A DNA stretch of 64,000 bases, from NCBI GenBank assembly GCA_900540785.1, contig UQHF01000016.1, positions 1-64,000 of the forward strand. Direction: 5' to 3'. The position numbers were made by a program, and so were the translations under genes. The notes under the pieces are model-generated. The model had not been told where the DNA came from. It was given only the letters and a program-made list of their open reading frames with translations, and did no database searches. Shown in pieces: positions 53,467 to 62,090 of this stretch (position 1 is its first letter; the number at the start of each line of letters is the position of its first letter). The stretch comes from an uncultured Blautia sp. GTDB lineage: Bacteria > Bacillota > Clostridia > Lachnospirales > Lachnospiraceae.

Positions 53467-54546
53467 ATGAAGATGAAGAAGGCGGCGGTTGCCTCTATAA
53501 TTACTTTGGCGGCAGTAGCAGTTGCAGGGATTATTCCCGGAAAAACCAACAGAATCGCAGCATCTCCCGAAGAGAATACAGGAGAAGAGGTAGCGGAAGA
53601 GAAAGTAGAAGACCCCCTGCTTCCGGAAATTGATACTTCCGTGAAGGTTGAGGCAGGCTCCAGAATTGCTGTTGTAAGCAAAAATACAGAAGGGCAGTTC
53701 TGGGACAAAGTGCAGGCGGGTATGGAAGACGCGGTAAAAGCGGTAAACGAAGCGTATGGTTTTTCAAAAGAAGATGCAGTAACTATGACATTTGAAGGAC
53801 CTGATGATGAGCGGGAGGTAGAAACTCAGATCAATACACTGGACGCGGTAATTGCAGAGAATCCTTCTGTGCTTTGTCTTTCTGCCGGAGATATGGAATC
53901 CTGTCAGGCGCAGCTTGAGACAGCGACAGAAAACGGAATTCCGGTGGTAGTGTTTGATTCCAATGTGGCAGACACAGAGCTTGTAGGCGCATTTCGAAGC
54001 ACAGACAATGAAAAGGCAGGAGAGATGGCAGCGGAAAAGCTTTCAGAAGCCTTAAATGGAAGTGGTAAGATTGCCGTATTTTCCGCTCAGGAAAAAACAG
54101 CCAGCATTCAGGACAGGATCAGCGGTTTCCAGAGGAAAATTGCAGAGTCTGATGGAATTGAAGTGGCAGAGATCATATATCAGGACGGCGTAGAAGATAT
54201 GGAAGCAGCCATGAAAGAAGCACTTGAAAAACATCCGGATCTGGCAGGTGTTTACTGTACAAATGCTGATATATCAGAGATGTATCTGGGACTGAAAAAA
54301 CCGGAAGATTCCAATATTGTAATGATAGGAACAGATGCTACAGATAAACAGCAGAAAGCAGTAAAAGACGGAGCAGAGCTTGGAATCGTTTCTCAGGACC
54401 CTTATGCAATGGGATATATTACCATTCTTACAGCTCTTGACCTGACAAAAGAAGGTGTAAATGTGGAAAAGAACAGCCTTCTTGAGCCTCAGTGGATTGA
54501 CAGTACAAATATGGAAAATCCTGCATACAGCAATTACATATATTGA
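53467..54546 (+). CDS. orphan sugar-type substrate-binding protein
   Basis: This 359-residue protein has the fold of periplasmic sugar-binding proteins of the ribose/LacI type: IAVVSKNTEGQFWDKVQAGM at the start, IPVVVFDSNV, IAVFSAQEKTASIQDRISGF and VMIGTDATDKQQKAVKDG. The N-terminus is a hydrophobic anchor followed by a Glu-rich linker (EENTGEEVAEEKVED), and no lipobox Cys is present. No permease or ATPase gene is beside it, so it may serve as a sensor or work with a distant transporter. AGAGGAGA precedes the ATG, and a terminator follows. Confidence 0.85.
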   Translation: MKMKKAAVASIITLAAVAVAGIIPGKTNRIAASPEENTGEEVAEEKVEDPLLPEIDTSVKVEAGSRIAVVSKNTEGQFWDKVQAGMEDAVKAVNEAYGFSKEDAVTMTFEGPDDEREVETQINTLDAVIAENPSVLCLSAGDMESCQAQLETATENGIPVVVFDSNVADTELVGAFRSTDNEKAGEMAAEKLSEALNGSGKIAVFSAQEKTASIQDRISGFQRKIAESDGIEVAEIIYQDGVEDMEAAMKEALEKHPDLAGVYCTNADISEMYLGLKKPEDSNIVMIGTDATDKQQKAVKDGAELGIVSQDPYAMGYITILTALDLTKEGVNVEKNSLLEPQWIDSTNMENPAYSNYIY

Positions 54547-54580
54547 CAGAGATATACTGACAGGCAGAGGGAATACGAAA

Positions 54581-54609
54581 GAAAAGACCGGGCAGCAGTC
54601 CGGTCTTTT
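54581..54609 (+). terminator. intrinsic terminator of the binding-protein gene
   Basis: AAAAGACCGG pairs with CCGGTCTTTT (54600-54609) around a short loop. Confidence 0.9.
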
Positions 54610-54694
54610 GCTTACTTGTAGTGTTCTGTAATTTCGCTTCTTAGCTGTAAACGAGTGAGCAGTAACAATTTTCAGTGTAAAAATGCGTGATATG

Positions 54695-54723
54695 TTGTAA
54701 TTATCCTGGCAATATGTTAGAAT
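54695..54723 (+). promoter_or_regulatory. promoter of the ATP synthase operon
   Basis: TTGTAA (54695-54700) and TAGAAT (54718-54723), 17 bases apart and with an extended TG, lie 43 bases before the first small gene. All following genes to 62006 run in the same direction without a terminator. Confidence 0.65.
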
Positions 54724-54765
54724 TTGACTATGTAACAAGCCTGTTGTGTGAAAGAGAGGGGAAAG

Positions 54766-55035
54766 ATGAAACGGGGAGCAGAAATCTGGAAAAATATAGC
54801 TATGCTGAGTCAGTTCAGTCTTTCGTTTATTACCCCTCTGCTTCTTTGCCTTGCAGGCTGCTGGTGGTTGGCTGCAAAAGCCGGAGTTGGAGGCTGGGTG
54901 TATATTCCAGGCTTTTTCTTTGGAATGGGCGGCTCTGCAACAGTTGCGTATAAGTTTTATTTAAGCACTGTGAAACACCAGAAAAAAGAAGAAAAAAAGA
55001 AAAAACAGAAAGTATCCTTTAACCGGCATATCTGA
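54766..55035 (+). CDS. AtpZ/AtpI-like small membrane protein
   Basis: This 89-residue protein has two hydrophobic segments (about residues 14-37 and 44-66) and a very basic tail. The pattern, a short two-helix protein before AtpI, fits AtpZ-like proteins that occur at the head of atp operons and may assist ion or metal handling of the complex. The ATG at 54766 is preceded by GAGGGGA. The upstream GTG at 54748 is less well placed. Family assignment rests on position and topology. Confidence 0.65.
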   Translation: MKRGAEIWKNIAMLSQFSLSFITPLLLCLAGCWWLAAKAGVGGWVYIPGFFFGMGGSATVAYKFYLSTVKHQKKEEKKKKQKVSFNRHI

Positions 55036-55063
55036 AGCCGGAGAAGGACAGAAAGGAAGTATT

Positions 55064-55483
55064 ATGAGCAGTATGTTCCATGATATTCAGCCGGCTGTAA
55101 AGAAAGAGACAAAAAGAGTGGCAGGGATTACAGCAGCAGGTACGGTGGTAATGTGGGTCGTATTTTTTGCACTTCACATGGGAATGCCGGAAAAGGTTCC
55201 TTTTGATTATACGGTAATACTTGGAGGAATCTGTGGAAGCCTTGTAGCAGTGCTGAATTTTTTTCTCATGGGTCTTACCGTACAGAAGGTTGCTGCATCA
55301 GAGGATGAGGCGGCTGCCAGAATGCGCATGAAGGCAAGCTACTCCCAGAGAATGCTGATTCAGATGCTCTGGGTGGTGATTGCGATCGTAGCCCCCTGTT
55401 TTCAGTTTGTGGCAGGTATTCTTCCTCTTTTATTCCCTGGAACAGGCATTAAGATTATGGGAATTGTTGGAAGAAAAAAATAG
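55064..55483 (+). CDS. atpI: ATP synthase subunit I
   Basis: This 139-residue membrane protein has about four hydrophobic segments (starting near residues 20, 45, 97 and 115), typical of the AtpI assembly factor that helps form the c ring. It precedes the a-subunit gene as in other atp operons. AGGACAGAAAGGAAG lies before the ATG. The sequence itself is poorly conserved in this family, so identification leans on position. Confidence 0.8.
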   Translation: MSSMFHDIQPAVKKETKRVAGITAAGTVVMWVVFFALHMGMPEKVPFDYTVILGGICGSLVAVLNFFLMGLTVQKVAASEDEAAARMRMKASYSQRMLIQMLWVVIAIVAPCFQFVAGILPLLFPGTGIKIMGIVGRKK

Positions 55484-55536
55484 TGTATTTCAGGAAATAT
55501 GAGAAAAAATAAATCAAAGATGGGAGGTGGAAACAT

Positions 55537-56295
55537 ATGGAACTAGATGTTACCGGTGCGAAAATACTCTGGGAGCTGCCTCTTGAACTTCCTGTTCTTG
55601 GAAAGCTCCGCATTAGTGAGACAATGGTGGTGAGCTGGATCGTCATGATCCTGATAACAGGTTTCTGTATCTGGCTGACTCACGATCTGAAGGAAGAAAA
55701 TATTTCCAAAAGACAGGCTCTGGCAGAATTTATTGTAGAGAAGGCGAACAACTTTGTTGTGGGAAATATGGGAGAAAAATTCAGTTATCTCATTCCTTTT
55801 ATCGCAGCTCTTTTTGCTACCAGTGTTGTATCGAATTTGATCAGTCTTATTGGTCTTCGAAGCCCGACAGCAGACCTTTCAACAGAAGCTGCCTGGGCAG
55901 TTGTAGTCTTCATTATGATTACAGCGCAGAAGATCCAGACAAACGGATTCGGCGGCTATCTGAAGGGATTTACCACACCGATCGCCATTATGACGCCATT
56001 TAATATTCTGTCGGAACTGGCAACGCCTGTAAGTATGGCATGCCGTCACTTTGGAAATATTTTATCAGGCGTAGTTATCAACGGACTGATCTACGGAGCT
56101 CTGGCAGTAGCAAGCTCTGCAGTCCTTGGTATTCTTCCGGGAGTCCTGGGAGACGTTTTATCAAAAATCCCCATTCTTGATGTGGGTATACCGGCAGTCC
56201 TGTCTGTTTATTTTGACTGGTTTTCCGGTGTAATGCAGGCGTTTATCTTCTGTATGCTTACGGTTATGTATATTGCAAATGCAGCGGAGGAATAA
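55537..56295 (+). CDS. atpB: F-type ATP synthase subunit a
   Basis: This 252-residue membrane subunit holds the ion half-channels next to the c ring. The essential Arg is Arg170 in SMACRHFGNILSG, and the segment FSYLIPFIAALFATSVVSN is a conserved early helix. Length and five to six hydrophobic segments are normal. GGGAGGTGG precedes the ATG. The c-subunit gene follows after 60 bases. Confidence 0.95.
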   Translation: MELDVTGAKILWELPLELPVLGKLRISETMVVSWIVMILITGFCIWLTHDLKEENISKRQALAEFIVEKANNFVVGNMGEKFSYLIPFIAALFATSVVSNLISLIGLRSPTADLSTEAAWAVVVFIMITAQKIQTNGFGGYLKGFTTPIAIMTPFNILSELATPVSMACRHFGNILSGVVINGLIYGALAVASSAVLGILPGVLGDVLSKIPILDVGIPAVLSVYFDWFSGVMQAFIFCMLTVMYIANAAEE

Positions 56296-56355
56296 ACGGA
56301 TTCCAGAAGAAAGATTTATTAACAAAACAAATACATTTTACAGGAGGATTTTATT

Positions 56356-56634
56356 ATGGATTTTCAGTTACTTGCAAAAGGTATCGCGTTGGCAGGATGT
56401 GCAATCGGTGCAGGCTGTGCCCTGATCGCCGGTATCGGACCTGGTATTGGTGAAGGTAATGCAGTTGCAAAGGCTCTGGAAGCAATCGGACGCCAGCCGG
56501 AGTGCAAAGGTGATGTTACTTCTACTATGCTTCTTGGCTGTGCGATTGCAGAGACAACAGGTATTTACGGTTTTGTAACAGGTCTTCTTCTTATTTTTGT
56601 TGCTCCTGGTATGTTCATGAATTTCCTGAGCTGA
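56356..56634 (+). CDS. atpE: F-type ATP synthase subunit c, sodium-type motif
   Basis: This 92-residue hairpin protein forms the rotor ring. The loop KALEAIGRQPECKGD joins two helices. Glu33 in GPGIGEGNAV and Glu66-Thr67-Thr68 with Tyr71 in AIAETTGIYG match the positions of the sodium-binding set known from Ilyobacter (Gln32, Glu65, Ser66, Tyr70), with Glu instead of Gln at the first place. This Glu/Glu pair is the two-carboxylate motif described for Fusobacterium nucleatum. It therefore probably couples to Na+ rather than H+. Confidence 0.93.
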   Translation: MDFQLLAKGIALAGCAIGAGCALIAGIGPGIGEGNAVAKALEAIGRQPECKGDVTSTMLLGCAIAETTGIYGFVTGLLLIFVAPGMFMNFLS

Positions 56635-56685
56635 TAAATTGTTCTGAGGGAACAGAAGGACCGGCAGGAACAGGAGGTTACAGGA

Positions 56686-57189
56686 ATGCAGGTACAGGAT
56701 TTAGTAACGATTGTGCCGTGGAATTTTATCGCAACGATTTTAAACCTTTTTATCCAGGTATATTTGATCAAACGCTTTCTTTTCAAGCCTATCAATGAGA
56801 TGCTGGAAAAGCGCAGAGCAAAGGCAGATGCGCAGATCCAGGACGCGGTAAAGGCGAAAGATGAGGCTCTTGCAATGAAGGAAGAGTACGAGAAAAATAT
56901 GCAGGACGCAAAAAACAAGGCAAACGAGATTCTTACAACTGCCCAGAAAACAGCGGCTGCTCAGAGTGAAGAGATGTTAAAAGACGCAGCTCTTCAGGCG
57001 GCGGCAATGAAAGAAAAGGCAGAGGCCGACATTGCCCAGGAGAAGAGAAAGGCTGTCAATGAGATCAAAGGCGAGATCGGCGGAATGGCAATGGAGATTG
57101 CAGGTAAGGTGATCGAGAGGGAAATCAGCGAGGAAGACCACGCGAAACTGATTGATGAGTTTATAACGAATGTAGGTGAGGCATCATGA
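56686..57189 (+). CDS. atpF: F-type ATP synthase subunit b
   Basis: This 167-residue subunit has a single hydrophobic helix near residues 10-30 followed by a long charged coiled coil (AKADAQIQDAVKAKDEALAM and on), forming the peripheral stalk that connects subunit a to delta. Length is standard. AGGAGGTTA precedes the ATG, and the stop overlaps the delta start by four bases. Confidence 0.93.
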   Translation: MQVQDLVTIVPWNFIATILNLFIQVYLIKRFLFKPINEMLEKRRAKADAQIQDAVKAKDEALAMKEEYEKNMQDAKNKANEILTTAQKTAAAQSEEMLKDAALQAAAMKEKAEADIAQEKRKAVNEIKGEIGGMAMEIAGKVIEREISEEDHAKLIDEFITNVGEAS

Positions 57190-57725
57190 CCCGGACTGCC
57201 AGATTATACGGCGGCAGTCTGTACGACCTTGCCGCAGAGGAGAAGCTCTCCGATGTGATTCTGGAAGAAATGGAAGAAGTTCGTAAGATATTCAGGGAAA
57301 CACCGGAATATCTGCATCTTCTTGGAGAGCCGTCCATTCCCAAAAAAGAGAGGACGGAGCTGATTGAAAAGGCTTTCGGCACACAGGCAGAGCGCTATCT
57401 GGTGAATTTTTTAAAACTGCTGTGCGATAAGAATCTTATCCACGAATTTGCAGGCTGCTGTGAGGAGTTTACCCGGCGGTATTATGCAGACAATAACATT
57501 GCTGAGGCTTCTGTCACAAGTGCAGTGCCTCTTACAGACAGGCAGATGGAGCTTTTAACAGCGAAACTGGAAAAGATAAGCGGAAAAAAAGTAAAGCTGG
57601 TGCAGAAAACAGACGTTTCTGTATTGGCAGGTCTGCGTGTGGAATTAGAAGGAAAGCAGCTTGACGGAACGGTGCAGAGCCGTCTGGACGGCATTTCCAG
57701 GAAACTGAATGAAATAATTGTTTAA
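57186..57725 (+). CDS. atpH: F-type ATP synthase subunit delta
   Basis: This 179-residue stalk-top subunit has the N-terminal helical bundle (ARLYGGSLYDLAAEEKLSDV) and the conserved C-terminal VSVLAGLRVELEGKQLDGTVQ. It joins subunit b to the catalytic head. It is coupled to atpF by an ATGA overlap, and atpA begins 16 bases after its stop. Confidence 0.93.
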   Translation: MTRTARLYGGSLYDLAAEEKLSDVILEEMEEVRKIFRETPEYLHLLGEPSIPKKERTELIEKAFGTQAERYLVNFLKLLCDKNLIHEFAGCCEEFTRRYYADNNIAEASVTSAVPLTDRQMELLTAKLEKISGKKVKLVQKTDVSVLAGLRVELEGKQLDGTVQSRLDGISRKLNEIIV

Positions 57726-57741
57726 AGGATGGAATGGAAAC

Positions 57742-59271
57742 ATGCAATTAAAACCTGAAGAAATATCCAAAGTCATCCGCAGCCAGATTAAATATTACGA
57801 TAATGCAATCTGTCAGAATGAGACAGGAACGATTTTAATGGTCGGCGATGGAATTGCCAGAGCCAGCGGTCTTGTAAACTGTATGGCAGGCGAGCTTCTG
57901 GAATTTGAGGACGGAAGCTTCGGAATGGCGCAGAACCTGGAAGAAAACAGTGTTTCTATCGTATTATTCGGCTCTGATGAAAACATCGGAGAAGGTCAGA
58001 CTGTAAAACGAACCGGAAAGGTTGTTTCTGTTCCGGTTGGCGATGCAATGATCGGGCGCGTGGTGAATGCACTTGGACAGCCTATCGACGGGGCTGGACC
58101 AATTTTGACAGAGGAATACAGACCAATCGAGAGCCCGGCTCCGGGAATCTGTGAGAGACAGTCTGTTTCCGAGCCTCTTCAGACAGGAATCAAGGCGATT
58201 GACTCTATGGTTCCCATCGGAAGAGGACAGAGAGAGCTGATCATCGGAGACCGCCAGACAGGAAAGACAACTCTGGCAACCGATACGATTATCAACCAGA
58301 AGGGAAAAGATGTAATCTGTATTTATGTTGCCATCGGACAGAAGCGTTCCACAGTTGCAACACTTGTGGAAACTCTGACAAAGAACGGCGCTATGGATTA
58401 CACTATGGTAGTTGCGGCTACTGCTTCTGAGGCAAGCCCGTTACAGTATATCGCGCCGTATTCCGGCTGTGCAATGGGCGAATATTTTATGAATAAGGGC
58501 AAACACGTTCTTATTATTTATGATGATTTGAGTAAACATGCGGTTGCATACCGTGCACTTTCTCTTCTGATCCGCCGTCCGCCGGGACGTGAGGCGTATC
58601 CGGGAGATGTTTTCTATCTTCACTCCAGACTTCTGGAGCGTGCGGCAAAGCTGGACGAGGAACACGGAGGCGGTTCTTTAACTGCTCTTCCGATCATCGA
58701 AACCCAGGCAGGAGACGTTTCTGCCTATATCCCAACCAACGTAATTTCCATTACAGACGGTCAGATCTTCCTGGAGACAGAGCTTTTCCACTCCGGTGTC
58801 ATGCCGGCTGTAAACCCGGGTATTTCTGTATCGCGAGTAGGTGGAAACGCGCAGATCAAGGCGATGAAAAAGGTTGCCGGAACATTGAAGCTTATTTACT
58901 CCCAGTACAGAGAGCTGCAGAGCTTTGCACAGTTCGGTTCTGACCTGGACGCGGATACAAAGGCTCGTCTGGAACAGGGTGCAAGAATTGTGGAAGTTTT
59001 AAAACAGAACCAGAATGCTCCGGTTGCTGTTGAGAAGCAGGTGGCAATCCTCTATGCTGTCACAAAGGGAATCCTTTCCAGAGTGGAAACGGAGGACGTA
59101 AGAAGCTACGAATCCGGTCTTTATACTTTCCTTGATACAGATGCAGAAGGCGCTTCCGTAATGCAGGAAATCCGTTCTACAGGAAAACTGGAAGCAGAGA
59201 CGGAAGAGAGACTGAAAAAAGTGCTGGGCGAATATACAGATAATTTTCTGAATACAAAGCCTGAGAAATAA
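57742..59271 (+). CDS. atpA: F-type ATP synthase subunit alpha
   Basis: This 509-residue regulatory head subunit has the Walker A GDRQTGKTT at residues 169-177 (Lys175, the same number as in E. coli) and LLIRRPPGREAYPGDVFYLH with its Arg-rich alpha signature. VNPGISVSRVGGNAQ is the family signature near 370. The start is taken at ATG 57742. Only a weak AAAGGA lies upstream. Length is normal. It is followed by atpG after 20 bases. Confidence 0.97.
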   Translation: MQLKPEEISKVIRSQIKYYDNAICQNETGTILMVGDGIARASGLVNCMAGELLEFEDGSFGMAQNLEENSVSIVLFGSDENIGEGQTVKRTGKVVSVPVGDAMIGRVVNALGQPIDGAGPILTEEYRPIESPAPGICERQSVSEPLQTGIKAIDSMVPIGRGQRELIIGDRQTGKTTLATDTIINQKGKDVICIYVAIGQKRSTVATLVETLTKNGAMDYTMVVAATASEASPLQYIAPYSGCAMGEYFMNKGKHVLIIYDDLSKHAVAYRALSLLIRRPPGREAYPGDVFYLHSRLLERAAKLDEEHGGGSLTALPIIETQAGDVSAYIPTNVISITDGQIFLETELFHSGVMPAVNPGISVSRVGGNAQIKAMKKVAGTLKLIYSQYRELQSFAQFGSDLDADTKARLEQGARIVEVLKQNQNAPVAVEKQVAILYAVTKGILSRVETEDVRSYESGLYTFLDTDAEGASVMQEIRSTGKLEAETEERLKKVLGEYTDNFLNTKPEK

Positions 59272-59291
59272 AGTGATTAGGAGGACAGGTC

Positions 59292-60149
59292 ATGGCTGCA
59301 AATAACATGAAGGCGGTAAAGCTGCGTATAAAAAGTGTGCAGAGCACCATGCAGATTACCAAGGCGATGGAACTTGTAGCATCCTCCAAGCTGCGTAAGG
59401 CAAAAGAGCGGGCAGATGTCTGCAGGCCTTATTTCCGGGAGCTTCATGAGACGCTTCAGGATATTGCAAATGGAAATATGGATTTTTCCTCGGTATATGC
59501 CAGAGAATCTGAAAACAAAAAAAGCTGTTATGTGGTCATTGCAGGAGACAGGGGACTTGCTGGCGGATATAACGCCAATCTTTTTAAATGTCTGGAAGCA
59601 GACGCAGAGGGAAAAGATTACGTAGTTCTTCCTGTGGGAAAAAAATCTGTGGAATATTTCCGCCGGAAAGGTGTGGAATGTATTACAGAGGCATTTGGAG
59701 AAATTGCAGAGATTTCTGTTGCAGACTGTTTTGAGATGGCAAATCTTCTCTGCCGGGAATTCCGGGCAGGAAAATATGGTCATATTGAACTGTGCTACAC
59801 AAACTTTGTCTCCATGCTTTCCCAGGTTCCGTCCGTGATGTCCATGCTTCCTCTTGCAGATCTTACAGTGCAGGAGAAAAAAGGAAAAATCGAAAATCTG
59901 ATTCTATATGAACCGAATGCAGTGGACGTATTTGACGCCATTGTGCCGGAGTATCTGGCAGGGCTGATCTACGGCGGCGTCTGTGACAGTGTGGCAAGTG
60001 AGCTGGCTGCAAGACGTACGGCAATGGAAGCTGCCACGGGAAATGCAGAGGAAATGATCGACAAGCTGAATCTGTATTATAACCGTGCGCGTCAGGCGAG
60101 CATAACGCAGGAAATCACAGAGATTGTTGGAGGTGCGGAAGGCATCTAA
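59292..60149 (+). CDS. atpG: F-type ATP synthase subunit gamma
   Basis: This 285-residue central shaft has a conserved N-terminal helix (STMQITKAMELVASSKLRKA), GDRGLAGGYNANLFK in the middle and the C-terminal helix MIDKLNLYYNRARQASITQEITEIVGGA (shown in parts as the canonical RARQASITQE end). Its two end helices turn inside the alpha/beta ring. TAGGAGGAC precedes the ATG. Length is typical. Confidence 0.97.
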   Translation: MAANNMKAVKLRIKSVQSTMQITKAMELVASSKLRKAKERADVCRPYFRELHETLQDIANGNMDFSSVYARESENKKSCYVVIAGDRGLAGGYNANLFKCLEADAEGKDYVVLPVGKKSVEYFRRKGVECITEAFGEIAEISVADCFEMANLLCREFRAGKYGHIELCYTNFVSMLSQVPSVMSMLPLADLTVQEKKGKIENLILYEPNAVDVFDAIVPEYLAGLIYGGVCDSVASELAARRTAMEAATGNAEEMIDKLNLYYNRARQASITQEITEIVGGAEGI

Positions 60150-60197
60150 AGAGACATGGCTGCTTATGCAGACATCATCATAAGGAGATTCAACAAA

Positions 60198-61592
60198 ATG
60201 AGCGAAAAACATATTGGCGAGGTAGTGCAGGTCATCGGTCCTGTTCTGGACATCCGGTTTGCACACGATGAGCTGCCTGCTCTTTTAAATGCCATAGAAA
60301 TTGATAATCAGGGTGAAAAGCTGATCGCTGAGGTTGCCCAGCAGACCGGGGACAACACAGTGCGCTGTATTGCCATGAATTCCACAGACGGACTTGTGCG
60401 CGGCGTAAAAGCAGTTGATACAGGCGGTCCGATCACCGTTCCTGTAGGCGAGGAATGTCTGGGAAGAGTATTTAATCTTCTGGGCGATCCGGTAGATAAT
60501 AAGCCGGCGCCTGAGACAGAGGAGAGATGGGCGATCCACCGTCCGGCTCCTTCCTATGAGGAACAGACTCCTGCTACAGAGATCCTGGAGACAGGAATCA
60601 AGGTCGTAGACCTTATCTGCCCTTATGCAAAAGGCGGAAAAATCGGTCTGTTCGGAGGTGCCGGAGTAGGAAAAACCGTTCTCATTATGGAGCTTATCCA
60701 TAATGTGGCAACTGCCCACGGAGGTCTTTCTGTTTTCACAGGCGTAGGAGAGCGTACACGAGAGGGAAACGACCTTTATAACGAGATGCAGGAAAGCGGT
60801 GTTATTGATAAAACTGCCCTTGTTTACGGACAGATGAACGAGCCGCCGGGAGCGCGTATGCGAGTTGGACTTTCCGGTCTTACTATGGCGGAGTATTTCC
60901 GTGATGTGAAAAATCAGGACGTGCTTTTATTTATTGATAATATTTTCCGTTTTACACAGGCAGGTTCTGAGGTTTCCGCACTTCTTGGCCGTATGCCGTC
61001 TGCAGTAGGATACCAGCCGACTCTTGCAACAGAGATGGGCGCCCTTCAGGAGCGTATTACTTCTACAAGAAAAGGTTCTATCACATCGGTACAGGCAGTT
61101 TACGTGCCTGCAGACGACCTGACAGACCCGGCTCCTGCAACAACATTTACTCATCTGGACGCTACCACGGTACTTTCCCGTGAGATTTCCAGTCAGGGTA
61201 TTTATCCGGCAGTAGACCCGCTGGATTCTTCCAGCCGTATTCTTGCGCCGGAGGTTGTCGGAAAAGAACATTATGAGGTAGCGCGTTCTGTTCAGAGAGT
61301 GCTGCAGAGATATAAAGAGCTTCAGGACATCATCGCCATCATGGGTATGGACGAGCTGTCTGAGGAGGATAAGCTTACTGTAAACCGTGCCCGTAAGGTG
61401 CAGCGTTTCCTGTCACAGAGCTTTTCTGTTGCAGAGCAGTTTACAGGTATGCCGGGACAGTATGTTCCGCTGAAAGAGACAATCCGCGGATTTAAGATGA
61501 TCCTGGACGGAGAATGCGACGATCTTCCGGAGAGCTGCTTCCTGTTTTCAGGAACGATTGATGAAGTGTTTGAAAAAGCGAAGAAGCAGTAA
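60198..61592 (+). CDS. atpD: F-type ATP synthase subunit beta
   Basis: This 464-residue catalytic subunit makes or hydrolyses ATP. It has Walker A GGAGVGKT (residues 153-160, Lys159), GERTREGNDLYNEM with the catalytic Glu, VLLFIDNIFRFTQAGSEVS and DPLDSSSRIL near 350. The ATG at 60198 is chosen for AAGGAGA ten bases before it. In-frame codons upstream lack a ribosome site. Length is normal. atpC follows after 12 bases. Confidence 0.98.
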   Translation: MSEKHIGEVVQVIGPVLDIRFAHDELPALLNAIEIDNQGEKLIAEVAQQTGDNTVRCIAMNSTDGLVRGVKAVDTGGPITVPVGEECLGRVFNLLGDPVDNKPAPETEERWAIHRPAPSYEEQTPATEILETGIKVVDLICPYAKGGKIGLFGGAGVGKTVLIMELIHNVATAHGGLSVFTGVGERTREGNDLYNEMQESGVIDKTALVYGQMNEPPGARMRVGLSGLTMAEYFRDVKNQDVLLFIDNIFRFTQAGSEVSALLGRMPSAVGYQPTLATEMGALQERITSTRKGSITSVQAVYVPADDLTDPAPATTFTHLDATTVLSREISSQGIYPAVDPLDSSSRILAPEVVGKEHYEVARSVQRVLQRYKELQDIIAIMGMDELSEEDKLTVNRARKVQRFLSQSFSVAEQFTGMPGQYVPLKETIRGFKMILDGECDDLPESCFLFSGTIDEVFEKAKKQ

Positions 61593-61604
61593 AGGAGGCT
61601 GTCT

Positions 61605-62006
61605 ATGAAGACATTTCCGTTACGGATCGGAACACCGGACGGGCTTCTTTTTGAAGGCAACGTGGAGCGCGTGATGTGCCGCGCAATGACAGGAGATCTG
61701 GCAATCCTTGCAGGGCACTGCAATTTCTGTACTGCTCTTGGTATGGGGGAAGCTCATGTGATCCTGGAAGACGGCAGCAGAAAAGAGGCAGCCTGCATCG
61801 GCGGAATGCTCTCTGTTATGAATGGAACCTGTCGCGTCCTTGCAACCACCTGGGAGTGGAAAGAGGACATTGACAAAGAGAGGGCAGAAGCAGCGAAGAA
61901 AAACGCAGAGAGTCTTCTTGCAAAAGGCGGACTTACAGACCGTGAGTACAAAATTGCGGAGGCGAAGCTTCAGAGAGCGCTTGTCCGTTTAGGTGTAAAG
62001 CAGTAA
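61605..62006 (+). CDS. atpC: F-type ATP synthase subunit epsilon
   Basis: This 133-residue subunit has the N-terminal beta-sandwich (TPDGLLFEGNVERVMCRAMTGDLAILAGH is the conserved start, seen in parts) and a C-terminal helical pair ending KLQRALVRLGVKQ, which can inhibit hydrolysis. It is the last gene of the operon, and a terminator follows. AAAGGAGG precedes the ATG. Confidence 0.95.
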   Translation: MKTFPLRIGTPDGLLFEGNVERVMCRAMTGDLAILAGHCNFCTALGMGEAHVILEDGSRKEAACIGGMLSVMNGTCRVLATTWEWKEDIDKERAEAAKKNAESLLAKGGLTDREYKIAEAKLQRALVRLGVKQ

Positions 62007-62021
62007 ATAGAAAAATCAGAT

Positions 62022-62072
62022 GGAGCTGTTGCTTTTGCGATACATATCGTGAAGGGGCAGCTTCCTTTTTTT
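62022..62072 (+). terminator. intrinsic terminator of the ATP synthase operon
   Basis: GGAGCTG (62022-62028) pairs with CAGCTTCC near 62058-62065 with a one-base offset, followed by seven or more T residues. Confidence 0.75.
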
Positions 62073-62090
62073 GGGGAAAGGGTGAAATAA

